This document shows, piece by piece, positions 8,808 to 16,140 of a DNA stretch of 64,000 bases (within the stretch, counting starts at the first letter, position 1; every line of letters starts with the position of its first letter). The notes under the pieces are model-generated. The model made no database searches, had not been told where the DNA came from, and saw nothing but the letters and a program-made list of their open reading frames with translations. The translations under genes were made by a program, and so were the position numbers. Origin of the DNA: Weeksella massiliensis (GTDB lineage: Bacteria > Bacteroidota > Bacteroidia > Flavobacteriales > Weeksellaceae); contig CCMH01000014.1 in NCBI GenBank assembly GCA_000751595.1, positions 62,001 to 126,000 of the forward strand, in the 5' to 3' direction.

Positions 8808-9158
8808 TTAATTATTTTCGTTACCCAATAATCCGCCAAATACTGATTGAACTATTCCTAAAACAACTCCATACAAAAGTGCATACCAAAAACCATCTAC
8901 CGTAAAGTAATCTCCCAACATTTTATCAGCTAGTAAAATGATAAGGGCTGTGATTACGAACGAAAATAACCCTAGGGTAAGGATAGTAATCGGAAGACTA
9001 ATAAAACGCAAGACTGGCTTGATAAATGCATTTAAAAAACCTAAAACGATTGCTAATAAAATAGCTGCTCCGAAACTTTCAATGTGCACTCCTGGTAAAA
9101 TGTTGGCAAGAACAAATACAACTAAGGCTGTAATAAAAAAGTTAATAATAAATCCCAT
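8808..9158 (-). CDS. Phage-holin-family small membrane protein (PF04020-like)
   Basis: The 116-residue protein has four hydrophobic segments with the pattern of the 'phage holin 4 superfamily' / PF04020 proteins, including LLAIVLGFLNAFIKPVLRFI, the SLPITILTLGLFSFVI segment and YALLYGVVLGIVQSVFGGLL. The name is historical. These proteins are common chromosomal genes of unknown role, and there is no phage context here. It lies downstream of glyS, separated from it by a terminator, so it probably has its own promoter. Confidence 0.8.
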   Translation of the reverse strand: MGFIINFFITALVVFVLANILPGVHIESFGAAILLAIVLGFLNAFIKPVLRFISLPITILTLGLFSFVITALIILLADKMLGDYFTVDGFWYALLYGVVLGIVQSVFGGLLGNENN

Positions 9159-9204
9159 ATTCTTTTTTTATTTTCATCCAATGCAAATACTTTACCAAAA
9201 GGCA

Positions 9205-9233
9205 TAAAAAAAACCGATTTATAAAAATCGGTT
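9205..9233 (-). terminator. Intrinsic terminator of glyS
   Basis: Perfect 9-bp stem AACCGATTT / AAATCGGTT. On the minus strand it is followed by eight T residues and lies 28 bp past the glyS stop. Confidence 0.8.
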
Positions 9234-9260
9234 CTTTTCTAAAAGGGTAATTATTGATAT

Positions 9261-10796
9261 TTATTGTTTATCGAAAAGGTTTTTCATGTTTACTTCTGCG
9301 TCTATAATCGCAGGTAAATCTTTGATTGCTACTCTTTTTTGCTCCATTGTATCGCGATGGCGCAAAGTAACCATATTATCATTTAATGAATCGTGGTCAA
9401 CCGTTACACAGAATGGCGTTCCGATTGCATCCATACGACGGTAACGTTTACCAATAGAGTCTTTCTCTTCGTACATCACATTAAAATCATAGCGTAATTT
9501 GCGAACAATTTCTTCTGCTAATTCTGGTAAACCATCTTTTTTTACCAATGGTAAAATTGCTGCTTTTATCGGAGCAATTGCCGCTGGTAATGCTAAAACT
9601 ACTCGCTGTGTTCCGTCGGCTAATTCTTCTTCTCTCAAAGCGTTTGAGAAAACTGCTAAGAATAAACGATCGAGTCCTACAGAGGTTTCTACTACGTAGG
9701 GTACGTATGATTCGTTGGTTTCGTTATCGAAATATTGTAGTTTTTTACCAGAAAATTTTTCGTGTGCTTTCAAATCAAAATCGGTACGCGAATGAATTCC
9801 TTCTAACTCTTTGAAACCGAATGGGAAACGGAATTCGATGTCGGTTGCTGCATTTGCATAATGGGCCAATTTCTCGTGATCATGAAAACGATAATTATCA
9901 TCTCCTAAACCTAAAGATTTATGCCATTTTAGGCGAGTTTTTTTCCATTTTTCGTACCAATCTAATTCTGTTCCTGGTTTCACGAAAAATTGCATTTCCA
10001 TTTGTTCGAATTCTCTTTGTCTGAAAATAAATTGTCTTGCAACAATCTCATTTCTAAAAGCTTTCCCGATTTGTGCAATTCCGAAAGGTAATTTCATTCT
10101 ACCTGTTTTTTGCACATTGAGATAATTAAGGAAAATACCTTGCGCGGTTTCTGGACGTAAATACAAATCCATTGCTTGTTCTGCTGTTGCCCCTAATTTG
10201 GTCCCGAACATAAGATTGAATTGTCGTACTTCTGTCCAGTTTTTAGAACCGGTAACAGGATCAGCAATTTCTAATTCTTCGATCAAAGCCTTTACATCTG
10301 CCAAATCGTTATTTTCTAACGATTTACCCATTCTACCAAGAATAGTATCGATTTGATTTTGATATTCAACTACTCGTGGATTGGTCGCTAAGAATTGTTC
10401 TTTATCAAAAGCATCACCAAAACGTTTTTCTGCTTTGGCAACTTCTTTTTCTATTTTATTTTCGATTTTTGCGCAATGTTCTTCAATCAAAACATCGGCA
10501 CGATAGCGTTTTTTAGAATCTTTATTGTCTATCAACGGATCGTTGAACGCATCGACGTGTCCAGAAGCTTTCCAAGTGGTAGGATGCATAAAAATTGCAG
10601 AATCTATCCCGACGATGTTTTCATGCAATTGCACCATCGATTTCCACCAATATTGTTTCAAATTATTTTTTAATTCTACCCCGTTTTGTGCATAATCATA
10701 CACGGCAGATAAACCATCGTAAATTTCGCTCGATTGAAATATAAAACCATATTCTTTCGCATGCGAAACTACTTTCTTGAAAATATCTTCTGACAT
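9261..10796 (-). CDS. glyS: Glycine--tRNA ligase, homodimeric class II type
   Basis: The 511-residue protein is the single-chain (alpha2) glycyl-tRNA synthetase that charges tRNA-Gly, not the alpha/beta type. The N-terminus FIFQSSEIYDGLSAVYDY is diagnostic. Class II motif 2 is seen in FRNEIVARQFIFRQREFEQME and motif 3 in ETSVGLDRLFLAVF. A C-terminal anticodon-binding domain (from about residue 410, LPAAIAPIKAAILPLVK) completes it. Length is normal. The gene is monocistronic, with a terminator downstream and a long A/T-rich leader upstream. Confidence 0.93.
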   Translation of the reverse strand: MSEDIFKKVVSHAKEYGFIFQSSEIYDGLSAVYDYAQNGVELKNNLKQYWWKSMVQLHENIVGIDSAIFMHPTTWKASGHVDAFNDPLIDNKDSKKRYRADVLIEEHCAKIENKIEKEVAKAEKRFGDAFDKEQFLATNPRVVEYQNQIDTILGRMGKSLENNDLADVKALIEELEIADPVTGSKNWTEVRQFNLMFGTKLGATAEQAMDLYLRPETAQGIFLNYLNVQKTGRMKLPFGIAQIGKAFRNEIVARQFIFRQREFEQMEMQFFVKPGTELDWYEKWKKTRLKWHKSLGLGDDNYRFHDHEKLAHYANAATDIEFRFPFGFKELEGIHSRTDFDLKAHEKFSGKKLQYFDNETNESYVPYVVETSVGLDRLFLAVFSNALREEELADGTQRVVLALPAAIAPIKAAILPLVKKDGLPELAEEIVRKLRYDFNVMYEEKDSIGKRYRRMDAIGTPFCVTVDHDSLNDNMVTLRHRDTMEQKRVAIKDLPAIIDAEVNMKNLFDKQ

Positions 10797-10896
10797 AGTA
10801 TTGTAAGTTCTAACTTTTTAAAGTGCAATTTTAGTGAATTTTACCGAGTTTTTATAGTATTTGGGTTGCTTTTGTAGGATATTTCTCATTTTTAAG

Positions 10897-10931
10897 CAAA
10901 AGTAAGATGAATTGTAGATAATTTGAATCAA
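10897..10931 (-). promoter_or_regulatory. Candidate promoter of glyS
   Basis: The minus strand reads TACTTTTG (10904-10897), matching TAnnTTTG, with a TTG (10931-10929) 24 bp further upstream, slightly longer than the usual spacing. It would give a leader of roughly 90 nt before glyS. The rest of the 319-bp gap 10797-11115 is A/T-rich and shows nothing else I can name beyond the divergent promoter at 11026-11058. Confidence 0.4.
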
Positions 10932-11025
10932 AAACGAGACAGAATCTAATTTTTTATTATTTTTAAGTGATTGTCGGAAACGGTGTTTGCGAAAGTTTTG
11001 ATCAAGTTGTCTTGAAAATATATTT

Positions 11026-11058
11026 TTGTTTTTTGTATGAATATTATCAATATTTTTG
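11026..11058 (+). promoter_or_regulatory. Candidate promoter of the 11116 lipoprotein gene
   Basis: TATTTTTG at 11051-11058 fits the TAnnTTTG -7 box. A TTG at 11026-11028 lies 22 bp upstream and a second at 11033-11035 lies 15 bp upstream. The gene starts 57 bp after the box. Confidence 0.45.
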
Positions 11059-11115
11059 CTCGAATTTTATCGAAAACAAACTTTCGATTTCGATGATTAA
11101 AGACCTAATACTTGT

Positions 11116-12075
11116 ATGAAAAAAATAGTTTATTTTTCTTTTTTATCATTGTTGTTTTTTTCTTGCGTTTCGCAAAAACAACATAAACAGGCGGTGCAAG
11201 AAAATATTCTTACGCTACGAGATAGTTATTGTAAAGCTCCTCATCATTACGATTTTGCGTACGAAGTACCGTCGTATAATTCAGATTCTATTCTACAGGC
11301 GAATCAACATCTACGAGAAAGTTTTACCGATCAAAGTGTTTTGATCATGAATGCGCTCGGGACTTTAGATGAGGTGGAGGCTATCATCGAACTGAAAAAA
11401 AATCCTACCATAGATTCTAAGATAGAAATGTTGCAATTGAAAAACATTATTAACAGTAAAATTACGATTTCTTTGACTGAACTCGATGCGGTTGCTGCTG
11501 AATTTGATTGCGAAGGAGAACGAGTGGCACAAATGGCAAACTTTGTTGATAATCTCAACGAAAATAAGAACAATAAATTGGTGATCTATTCTATTGTTGC
11601 AGGTGCGGCGGCCTCGATTGCGAGTGGAATTATCAGTGATGATAGTTGGAGTAATGCTGTGGATATTTCGGGTGGGGTGATAGGAGCAGGGCTTGGTTTT
11701 GCTACGTTAAATCCGAAAGGGAAAAAAGTTGAGTTTATTCATGAGCGAAATTTATTGCGCGATGTGTGGGAAGAAAAATTACAATCGAAAAATTTCCCTC
11801 CATTTGTGTGGTATATGTACACGGAAAAACGTTTTTCTAATAATCCAGACGGTTTATCGATCATCCAAAACATAAAAAAACGTTGGTTGCATTTTAATTT
11901 TCATAACAATATAGAAGAAGCGAATCATTCGGTGATTTTTAACGATGGTGGAATTTATCGTGCAGATGATTTACATAATCGTACTTCGATGCTCAATCAG
12001 ATGCAATCGGCAACAAGAACAATCAATCAAAGTATTAATTATCTTTTGTTGGATTTGGATCGATTTATTTTATAA
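11116..12075 (+). CDS. Predicted lipoprotein with a glycine-rich membrane hairpin, unknown function
   Basis: The 319-residue protein has a lipoprotein signal (LLFFSCVSQKQ, Cys at residue 17). Residues 20-150 are helical and charged. Residues 160-200 hold two short hydrophobic, Gly/Ala-rich segments (VAGAAASIASGII and GGVIGAGLGFATLN) like the glycine-zipper hairpins of some envelope proteins. The C-terminal part has no motif I recognise and includes WYMYTEKRFSNNPDG. Its start MKKIVYFSFLSLL is clear. The gene stands alone between a promoter and a terminator. Confidence 0.6.
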   Translation: MKKIVYFSFLSLLFFSCVSQKQHKQAVQENILTLRDSYCKAPHHYDFAYEVPSYNSDSILQANQHLRESFTDQSVLIMNALGTLDEVEAIIELKKNPTIDSKIEMLQLKNIINSKITISLTELDAVAAEFDCEGERVAQMANFVDNLNENKNNKLVIYSIVAGAAASIASGIISDDSWSNAVDISGGVIGAGLGFATLNPKGKKVEFIHERNLLRDVWEEKLQSKNFPPFVWYMYTEKRFSNNPDGLSIIQNIKKRWLHFNFHNNIEEANHSVIFNDGGIYRADDLHNRTSMLNQMQSATRTINQSINYLLLDLDRFIL

Positions 12076-12120
12076 AATCCATCCTAACAATAGTTAAGAA
12101 CATTTATTACAGTCGACAAA

Positions 12121-12150
12121 ATAGGTAACCTAAGGTTGCCTATTTTTTTT
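12121..12150 (+). terminator. Intrinsic terminator after the 11116 lipoprotein gene
   Basis: Ten-bp stem ATAGGTAACC / GGTTGCCTAT (one G-T pair), loop TAA, then eight T residues. Confidence 0.85.
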
Positions 12151-12278
12151 GGTTAAAACTTTTGATTTTAAGATTTTTTATATTTCTGCATTTATATCAT
12201 TGTTTTTTTTTGATTTGATATTTTACAAAGACGTAGTTTGTCCGATAGGGAAGTTAGCTTTGAGTATAATTACGAATT

Positions 12279-12617
12279 ATGAAAGAAAAAGTTGATGCAA
12301 TGGAAAATTTTCTTGTTGTAAATGGTCTGAATAGATCATTTTTAGGGAGTTTGAATTACCTTCGAGATGGGCTGGCTTCTTTTTTTCGAGAAGCGCAACA
12401 CAACAAATGGATTTATGAGAATATTGTGATTCTGCTCGAGTCTAGTCCGACCAATCGTTTTACGATGGCCGACATTGCATTAATCAATTATACTATACAA
12501 AAAGAGTCGCAAGAGCGAGTTTCTGTCATCATGAATATTCAAGAAAGTTTTCTTCTAAGGGATGACGATTTACAACTCACCATTTATTATTTGTTAGATG
12601 AATACACAATAGTTTAG
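12279..12617 (+). CDS. Small hypothetical protein
   Basis: A 112-residue soluble, mostly helical, acidic protein with an ATG in an A-rich context (ATTATGAAAG). It has no signal peptide, membrane segment or motif that I recognise. It is followed by a strong bidirectional hairpin shared with the convergent CPBP gene. Amino-acid composition looks like a real protein, but the evidence is only the open frame, start context and terminator. Confidence 0.5.
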   Translation: MKEKVDAMENFLVVNGLNRSFLGSLNYLRDGLASFFREAQHNKWIYENIVILLESSPTNRFTMADIALINYTIQKESQERVSVIMNIQESFLLRDDDLQLTIYYLLDEYTIV

Positions 12618-12671
12618 AAAATAATAGATACAATAAAAACCAACTTATCTATATCAATCAACCTAAAAAAG

Positions 12672-12703
12672 AAGCCCTAAACTGCATGTTTAGTTTAGGG
12701 CTT
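12672..12703. terminator. Bidirectional terminator, copy 1 of a duplicated hairpin
   Basis: Perfect 12-bp stem AAGCCCTAAACT / AGTTTAGGGCTT with an 8-base loop. On the minus strand it is followed by a T-rich tract and would end the CPBP gene. The segment AGCCCTAAACTGCATGTTTAG recurs at 13690-13710. Confidence 0.8.
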
Positions 12704-12733
12704 TACATTGTTTATTGTAATTATTTCATAGTA

Positions 12734-13474
12734 TTAATTAAATAAATGAATAATCCAAATAATAAGTAATGAGAAGGTAGATAAAAAGAAATTGTTTAGA
12801 ATATGAATTAACAAAACATACCAAATGTTTTTGGTCCATAGGTAAAATAAATTTAGGAACAAACCTGCAGTCATAAAGCTAATGGTTGACAATATATTAC
12901 CATCAAAATTGTTGTAGTGAAGTAAGCCAAAAATTATTGAATTGATTATAACGATTGATATTCTCCAAAGGATATTGGGTGTAAATAATTTATGTAGTAA
13001 GGTGTATCTAAAGACGATATCTTCTATTAGTGCAGTAAATATTGGACCTAATGAAACTATAATTAATAAAAAAGTAACTTGCAGTTCCTCTGTGTTACTT
13101 AAATTAATGTTGATAGCTTTCGATTGTGGTAAAAAACTTCTTGTAGTGGATATTAAAATTTGCAATATGATTGCTCCAAGAAATACTAACAACCAAGAAA
13201 ACATTTTTCCTTGTTTGAATTTTAACCAATGCAACTTTAGGGCTGGTCTATACAATAGAATAATAATTATGAATAATAAACCCCTAAACAAGGAGTCTGC
13301 TAGAGCAACTAGTTGTTTTTCATTCACAATAAATTGAAATATATAACTATTTAGAAATATTAAGGGAATGAAAAGCAGAGATAGCCAATCAATTTTTGAA
13401 AATGAAATATTATCAGGAAAATTTTCAGCTTTAGTTGTATTGATTTTTTTAGCTATTTTAGAATAGAATCTCAT
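12734..13474 (-). CDS. CPBP-family (CAAX-like/Abi) intramembrane protease, variant glutamate motif
   Basis: This multi-pass membrane protein has about eight hydrophobic segments. The C-terminal half has the CPBP (ABI/CAAX) motif set: motif 1 IEDIVFR, motif 2 FGLLHY and motif 3 LIHILNN. Motif 1 is normally E-E-x-x-x-R; here the second Glu is Asp. Family members are intramembrane proteases or bacteriocin-immunity-like proteins; the substrate is unknown. The frame opens at 13507, but the ATG at 13474 (MRFYSKIAKK) has the better A/T-rich context, so it is used. The gene looks more A/T-rich than its neighbours and sits between two copies of one terminator, which suggests later insertion. Confidence 0.75.
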   Translation of the reverse strand: MRFYSKIAKKINTTKAENFPDNISFSKIDWLSLLFIPLIFLNSYIFQFIVNEKQLVALADSLFRGLLFIIIILLYRPALKLHWLKFKQGKMFSWLLVFLGAIILQILISTTRSFLPQSKAININLSNTEELQVTFLLIIVSLGPIFTALIEDIVFRYTLLHKLFTPNILWRISIVIINSIIFGLLHYNNFDGNILSTISFMTAGLFLNLFYLWTKNIWYVLLIHILNNFFLSTFSLLIIWIIHLFN

Positions 13475-13688
13475 TTTATATATTTTAGGGTATGAGTGGT
13501 AAACCATTTCGGTTATCTCACAATTTAAAAAAAAAATAAGTAAATCTGTATATGAAAAAAGATTACTCTAACATTAAGATAAAATTTTAGAGGCTAAAGA
13601 AAGTGATTGCTTTTCAATTTTTCGATAATAATTTATTTAAATTAAAGAAATTTTCTATATTATAAAAGTAAATAGTATAGATTGAAAG

Positions 13689-13715
13689 AAGCCCTAAACT
13701 GCATGTTTAGGGCTT
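13689..13715 (-). terminator. Terminator of the WYL gene, copy 2 of the duplicated hairpin
   Basis: Ten-bp stem AAGCCCTAAA / TTTAGGGCTT with loop CTGCATG. It shares AGCCCTAAACTGCATGTTTAG with the hairpin at 12672-12703, which it resembles apart from four missing bases. Confidence 0.75.
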
Positions 13716-13732
13716 TGTATTTTGAAATCTTT

Positions 13733-14650
13733 TTATTGTTGGTTTCGAAGATTATTCAAACCAACTTCTAGAAATTTAAGATATTCTTCTCTTACCGATT
13801 TAGGATGTAGGGAAAGTAATCGTTCGTTATGGGTTAATAATTCTTGGTAAAAATCATAAGTCGGAACTAAATTCAGCTCCAATTTTAATTCGTTATTGTT
13901 ATCTACAAGAATTTTTTGCGAATGATGAATTGGTAAAGATTTCACGTACATTCCTTGCCATGGAATTAGCGATAAAGTAATTTTTGTAGGTTTTTGTCCT
14001 AATGTCGATATTATCCCAAAAGAATGCACAAACATTTCTTCTACATTTACTTCTTTTTGTACAAAAGTGGAAGAGTGAATATCTAAATTAGAAATTCGAT
14101 CTAATCCATAAGTTTTCAGGATAAAATTTTGATCTCTTCTATCTTTCGCAATCAAATACCAACGGTTTCTAAATTCTTTCAACGCATAAGGTTCTAAAAT
14201 CCTTTTCAAAGGTTTGCCTTCCCAATATTTAGTATAGGTACAACTAATAATTTTATTATTTTTTATTGCATGAATTATTCCATCTAAATTATCTAAACCC
14301 GAGGCTTGTCTTTTTTCGAAAAGTAGAATATTGGTTTGATCAGCAGCTTTTTTATAGGCATTGATCAGTAATAAATTATCGAAAACAGTTTGATTGGTTT
14401 CTGTATCATCAACAATTTGATAAAGCATTGTCGAGCGATTAAATTTTGTTTCAATCTTAAAAAGATCTTTCAGTAATTTTCGATCTCGTTTAAACGTTTT
14501 TTCACTAAAAGCTAAATCACCATCAAAATCACCCTCGTGGTATTTATTTTCCAAATACAATTGAACTTCTCTAAAAGTAACGCCTTTTGGTTTTGATTTT
14601 AGAAAATTTGATATGTTCATCAACCGAAACATTTGTTCTCTTTTAGCCAT
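13733..14650 (-). CDS. WYL-domain transcriptional regulator
   Basis: The 305-residue protein has an N-terminal winged helix-turn-helix (about residues 1-75, including SNFLKSKPKGVTFREVQLYL and FSEKTFKRDRKLLKDLF). A WYL domain follows in the middle (about 125-200), with its hallmark in EFRNRWYLIAKDRR, and a C-terminal WCX-like extension. WYL regulators bind nucleic-acid ligands or nucleotides and often control DNA-damage or phage-defence genes. The target here is unknown. The neighbouring CPBP gene is downstream on the same strand but past a terminator. A good promoter lies right upstream. Confidence 0.85.
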   Translation of the reverse strand: MAKREQMFRLMNISNFLKSKPKGVTFREVQLYLENKYHEGDFDGDLAFSEKTFKRDRKLLKDLFKIETKFNRSTMLYQIVDDTETNQTVFDNLLLINAYKKAADQTNILLFEKRQASGLDNLDGIIHAIKNNKIISCTYTKYWEGKPLKRILEPYALKEFRNRWYLIAKDRRDQNFILKTYGLDRISNLDIHSSTFVQKEVNVEEMFVHSFGIISTLGQKPTKITLSLIPWQGMYVKSLPIHHSQKILVDNNNELKLELNLVPTYDFYQELLTHNERLLSLHPKSVREEYLKFLEVGLNNLRNQQ

Positions 14651-14667
14651 ATTTTGTAATTATCAAC

Positions 14668-14696
14668 CAAATATAAAAACGCAAACAGACAAACAA
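14668..14696 (-). promoter_or_regulatory. Promoter of the WYL regulator gene
   Basis: On the minus strand TTG (14696-14694) is followed after 18 bp by TATATTTG (14675-14668), a full match to the Bacteroidetes consensus, 18 bp before the ATG. GACA-N5-TGTC at 14688-14700 overlaps the -33 region and could be a small operator for the regulator itself. Confidence 0.7.
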
Positions 14697-14841
14697 TGTC
14701 CTTTAGGTAGATATGTCTAAAAAAATTAAGTTTATACCATTCACAATGTATGTAGAAATGAATAAAATCTGCTAAAGTTATTTATTAATACCAATAAATT
14801 CTTTTATAAATGACAGGAATGTAAGATTTTTAGACACTTTT

Positions 14842-14914
14842 CTATATCGTTTCTATATCCAAGCTATATCGTTTCTATATCCTTCTTCGGTGCTTCTTCG
14901 GTGTTTGTTCGGTG
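14842..14914. repeat. Two short tandem repeat blocks in a 470-bp gene-free gap
   Basis: A 19-bp unit CTATATCGTTTCTATATCC occurs twice (14842-14860 and 14864-14882), separated by AAG. It is followed directly by three 11-bp units: CTTCTTCGGTG at 14882-14892 and 14893-14903, then TTTGTTCGGTG at 14904-14914. The rest of the gap 14651-15122 is A/T-rich; apart from the WYL promoter at its left end I see nothing else to name. The repeats are too short and too close for CRISPR. Confidence 0.75.
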
Positions 14915-15122
14915 CTTGTATATCCAACTAATATTTTCTACTGATGTGTTGAAGACTTATTTTTATGTAGAAATAGTAAATAGAGAGTCCCAAATGATAA
15001 TTATCCTGATCAAAAGTTACAATCTATTTTCATATTTCTGTTTCCGCAGTTGGGTGTTTATTGTAGGATAAGTAGTTTTGTCATTTAAGATAATAACCTA
15101 CATCAACACCGAAACATAACAA

Positions 15123-15590
15123 TTAGCAACAACCAGAGTTAGGCGTACAACTAGATTTTTTTTCTTCTTTAACTGTGAAATTGTTTTCAGTAGCAACCGG
15201 AATTCCGCAAGCATCTTCAGCTAAACAAGCTGTTTTTTTATTTTTTAAAATGAAATATTTACCGTTGAAGTCTAGATCATATTTGCCGATAGTAACAGAC
15301 TGATATTCTACTTCGATTTCTGTATCTTCTATACCTAATTTGTTTTCAGATAGACGAATAATGTTTAATAATTTTCCTGGTTTCAAGCGATGTTCGTAAT
15401 CGTCTGCGCTCCATAATTGGAAATTGATTACTTTTTCGTTTCTAATGACCCCACCACAGTCGATAAATTTCTTAGTTATTTCTCCTACTTCTGTTACGTG
15501 GAAATGTTCGGGTACGAAAGTACCATCCTCTAATTGAAATGCAACATTTTCTAATGTTGGTAAAATTTCTTTGATTTCTGAAAGTTTCAT
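15123..15590 (-). CDS. DUF6428-family protein associated with an ArsR regulator
   Basis: The 155-residue cytosolic protein resembles the DUF6428 family, which in Bacteroidetes is usually encoded right after arsR in arsenic operons. Visible features are FVPEHFHVTEVG near residue 27, FIDCGG with a Cys, FQLWSADDYEHRLKPGK, a CLAEDACG pair of Cys, and a Cys-rich tail (CTPNSGCC). Metal or metalloid binding through the Cys residues is an inference. The usual arsenate reductase and Acr3 exporter do not follow it. It has its own copy of the ArsR operator 22 bp upstream of its start. Confidence 0.75.
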   Translation of the reverse strand: MKLSEIKEILPTLENVAFQLEDGTFVPEHFHVTEVGEITKKFIDCGGVIRNEKVINFQLWSADDYEHRLKPGKLLNIIRLSENKLGIEDTEIEVEYQSVTIGKYDLDFNGKYFILKNKKTACLAEDACGIPVATENNFTVKEEKKSSCTPNSGCC

Positions 15591-15612
15591 ATACTTAAAA
15601 TTATTATTTATT

Positions 15613-15632
15613 CATCGTCATATTGCGATGAT
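15613..15632 (-). promoter_or_regulatory. Candidate ArsR operator, copy 1 (arsR-DUF6428 gap)
   Basis: On the minus strand ATCATCGCAATATGACGATG lies in the 60-bp gap between the arsR stop and the DUF6428 start. It matches the site upstream of arsR at 18 of 20 positions and is an imperfect palindrome centred on AATATT-like bases. Confidence 0.65.
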
Positions 15633-15650
15633 TGATTATAAAAAAATGGT

Positions 15651-15980
15651 TTAACAACACTTCTCTATTTTTACATTTTGATTGAAAAAGGTAGAAAATT
15701 CATTTTGGATTGTTATCCAAACCTTTTCATCAATACAATAACAAACTGATTTCCCTTCGATGGAACCTTGAATAATTCCTGTTTTTTTTAATACTTTTAA
15801 ATGTTGAGAAATTGTAGCTTGTGCTAAACCTAATTCATCAACCAAATCTGCACATATACACGCATTTTGATTGATGATGTGTTGTAAAATAGCAATACGA
15901 GCAGGATGGCCTATTACTTTGAATAAAGTAGCTAGTTTATTCTGTTCGTCTGTAAATATTTCGGTTTTAGTTGTTCCCAT
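15651..15980 (-). CDS. arsR: ArsR/SmtB-family metalloregulator
   Basis: The 109-residue winged-helix repressor has the ArsR fold: LATLFKVIGHPARIAILQHI in helices 1-2, the metal-site helix with Cys-x-Cys (NACICADLVDEL, where classical ArsR has ELCVCDL), and recognition helix LAQATISQHLKVLKKTG. Further Cys residues (SVCYCID and a terminal KCC) could complete a metalloid site. As(III) or Sb(III) sensing is the likely inference. DNA binding would repress its own gene and DUF6428 through the two near-identical operators found on each side. Confidence 0.88.
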   Translation of the reverse strand: MGTTKTEIFTDEQNKLATLFKVIGHPARIAILQHIINQNACICADLVDELGLAQATISQHLKVLKKTGIIQGSIEGKSVCYCIDEKVWITIQNEFSTFFNQNVKIEKCC

Positions 15981-15992
15981 TATTGATGTATT

Positions 15993-16012
15993 ATCATTGC
16001 AATATTACGATG
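15993..16012. promoter_or_regulatory. Candidate ArsR operator, copy 2 (upstream of arsR)
   Basis: The plus strand reads ATCATTGCAATATTACGATG, an imperfect palindrome around AATATT, ending 12 bp before the arsR start codon. It matches the copy at 15613-15632 at 18 of 20 positions. A TATTTTTG -7-like box (16057-16050, minus strand) lies further upstream. Confidence 0.7.
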
Positions 16013-16140
16013 TGAGTTTTTATTATACAATTTTATCAATTAATTTATTCAAAAATATTTTCTATGTCTTCTCATGTCTTAGATGGAGCTAGTTATACTG
16101 TTAATGAGGTTGAAATATTAAAGATGGGAAGTGAGTAGAT

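Noticed and set aside
8808-9158. Prophage signal from the 'holin' family gene
   Set aside because: This family is widely chromosomal, and no other phage gene lies nearby.
14842-14914. Possible short CRISPR array
   Set aside because: Units of 19 and 11 bp with 3-bp or no spacers and no cas genes; simple tandem repeats.
16064-16138. A 24-codon frame upstream of the Rhs remnant
   Set aside because: No recognisable similarity, unsupported start and located among pseudogenes.
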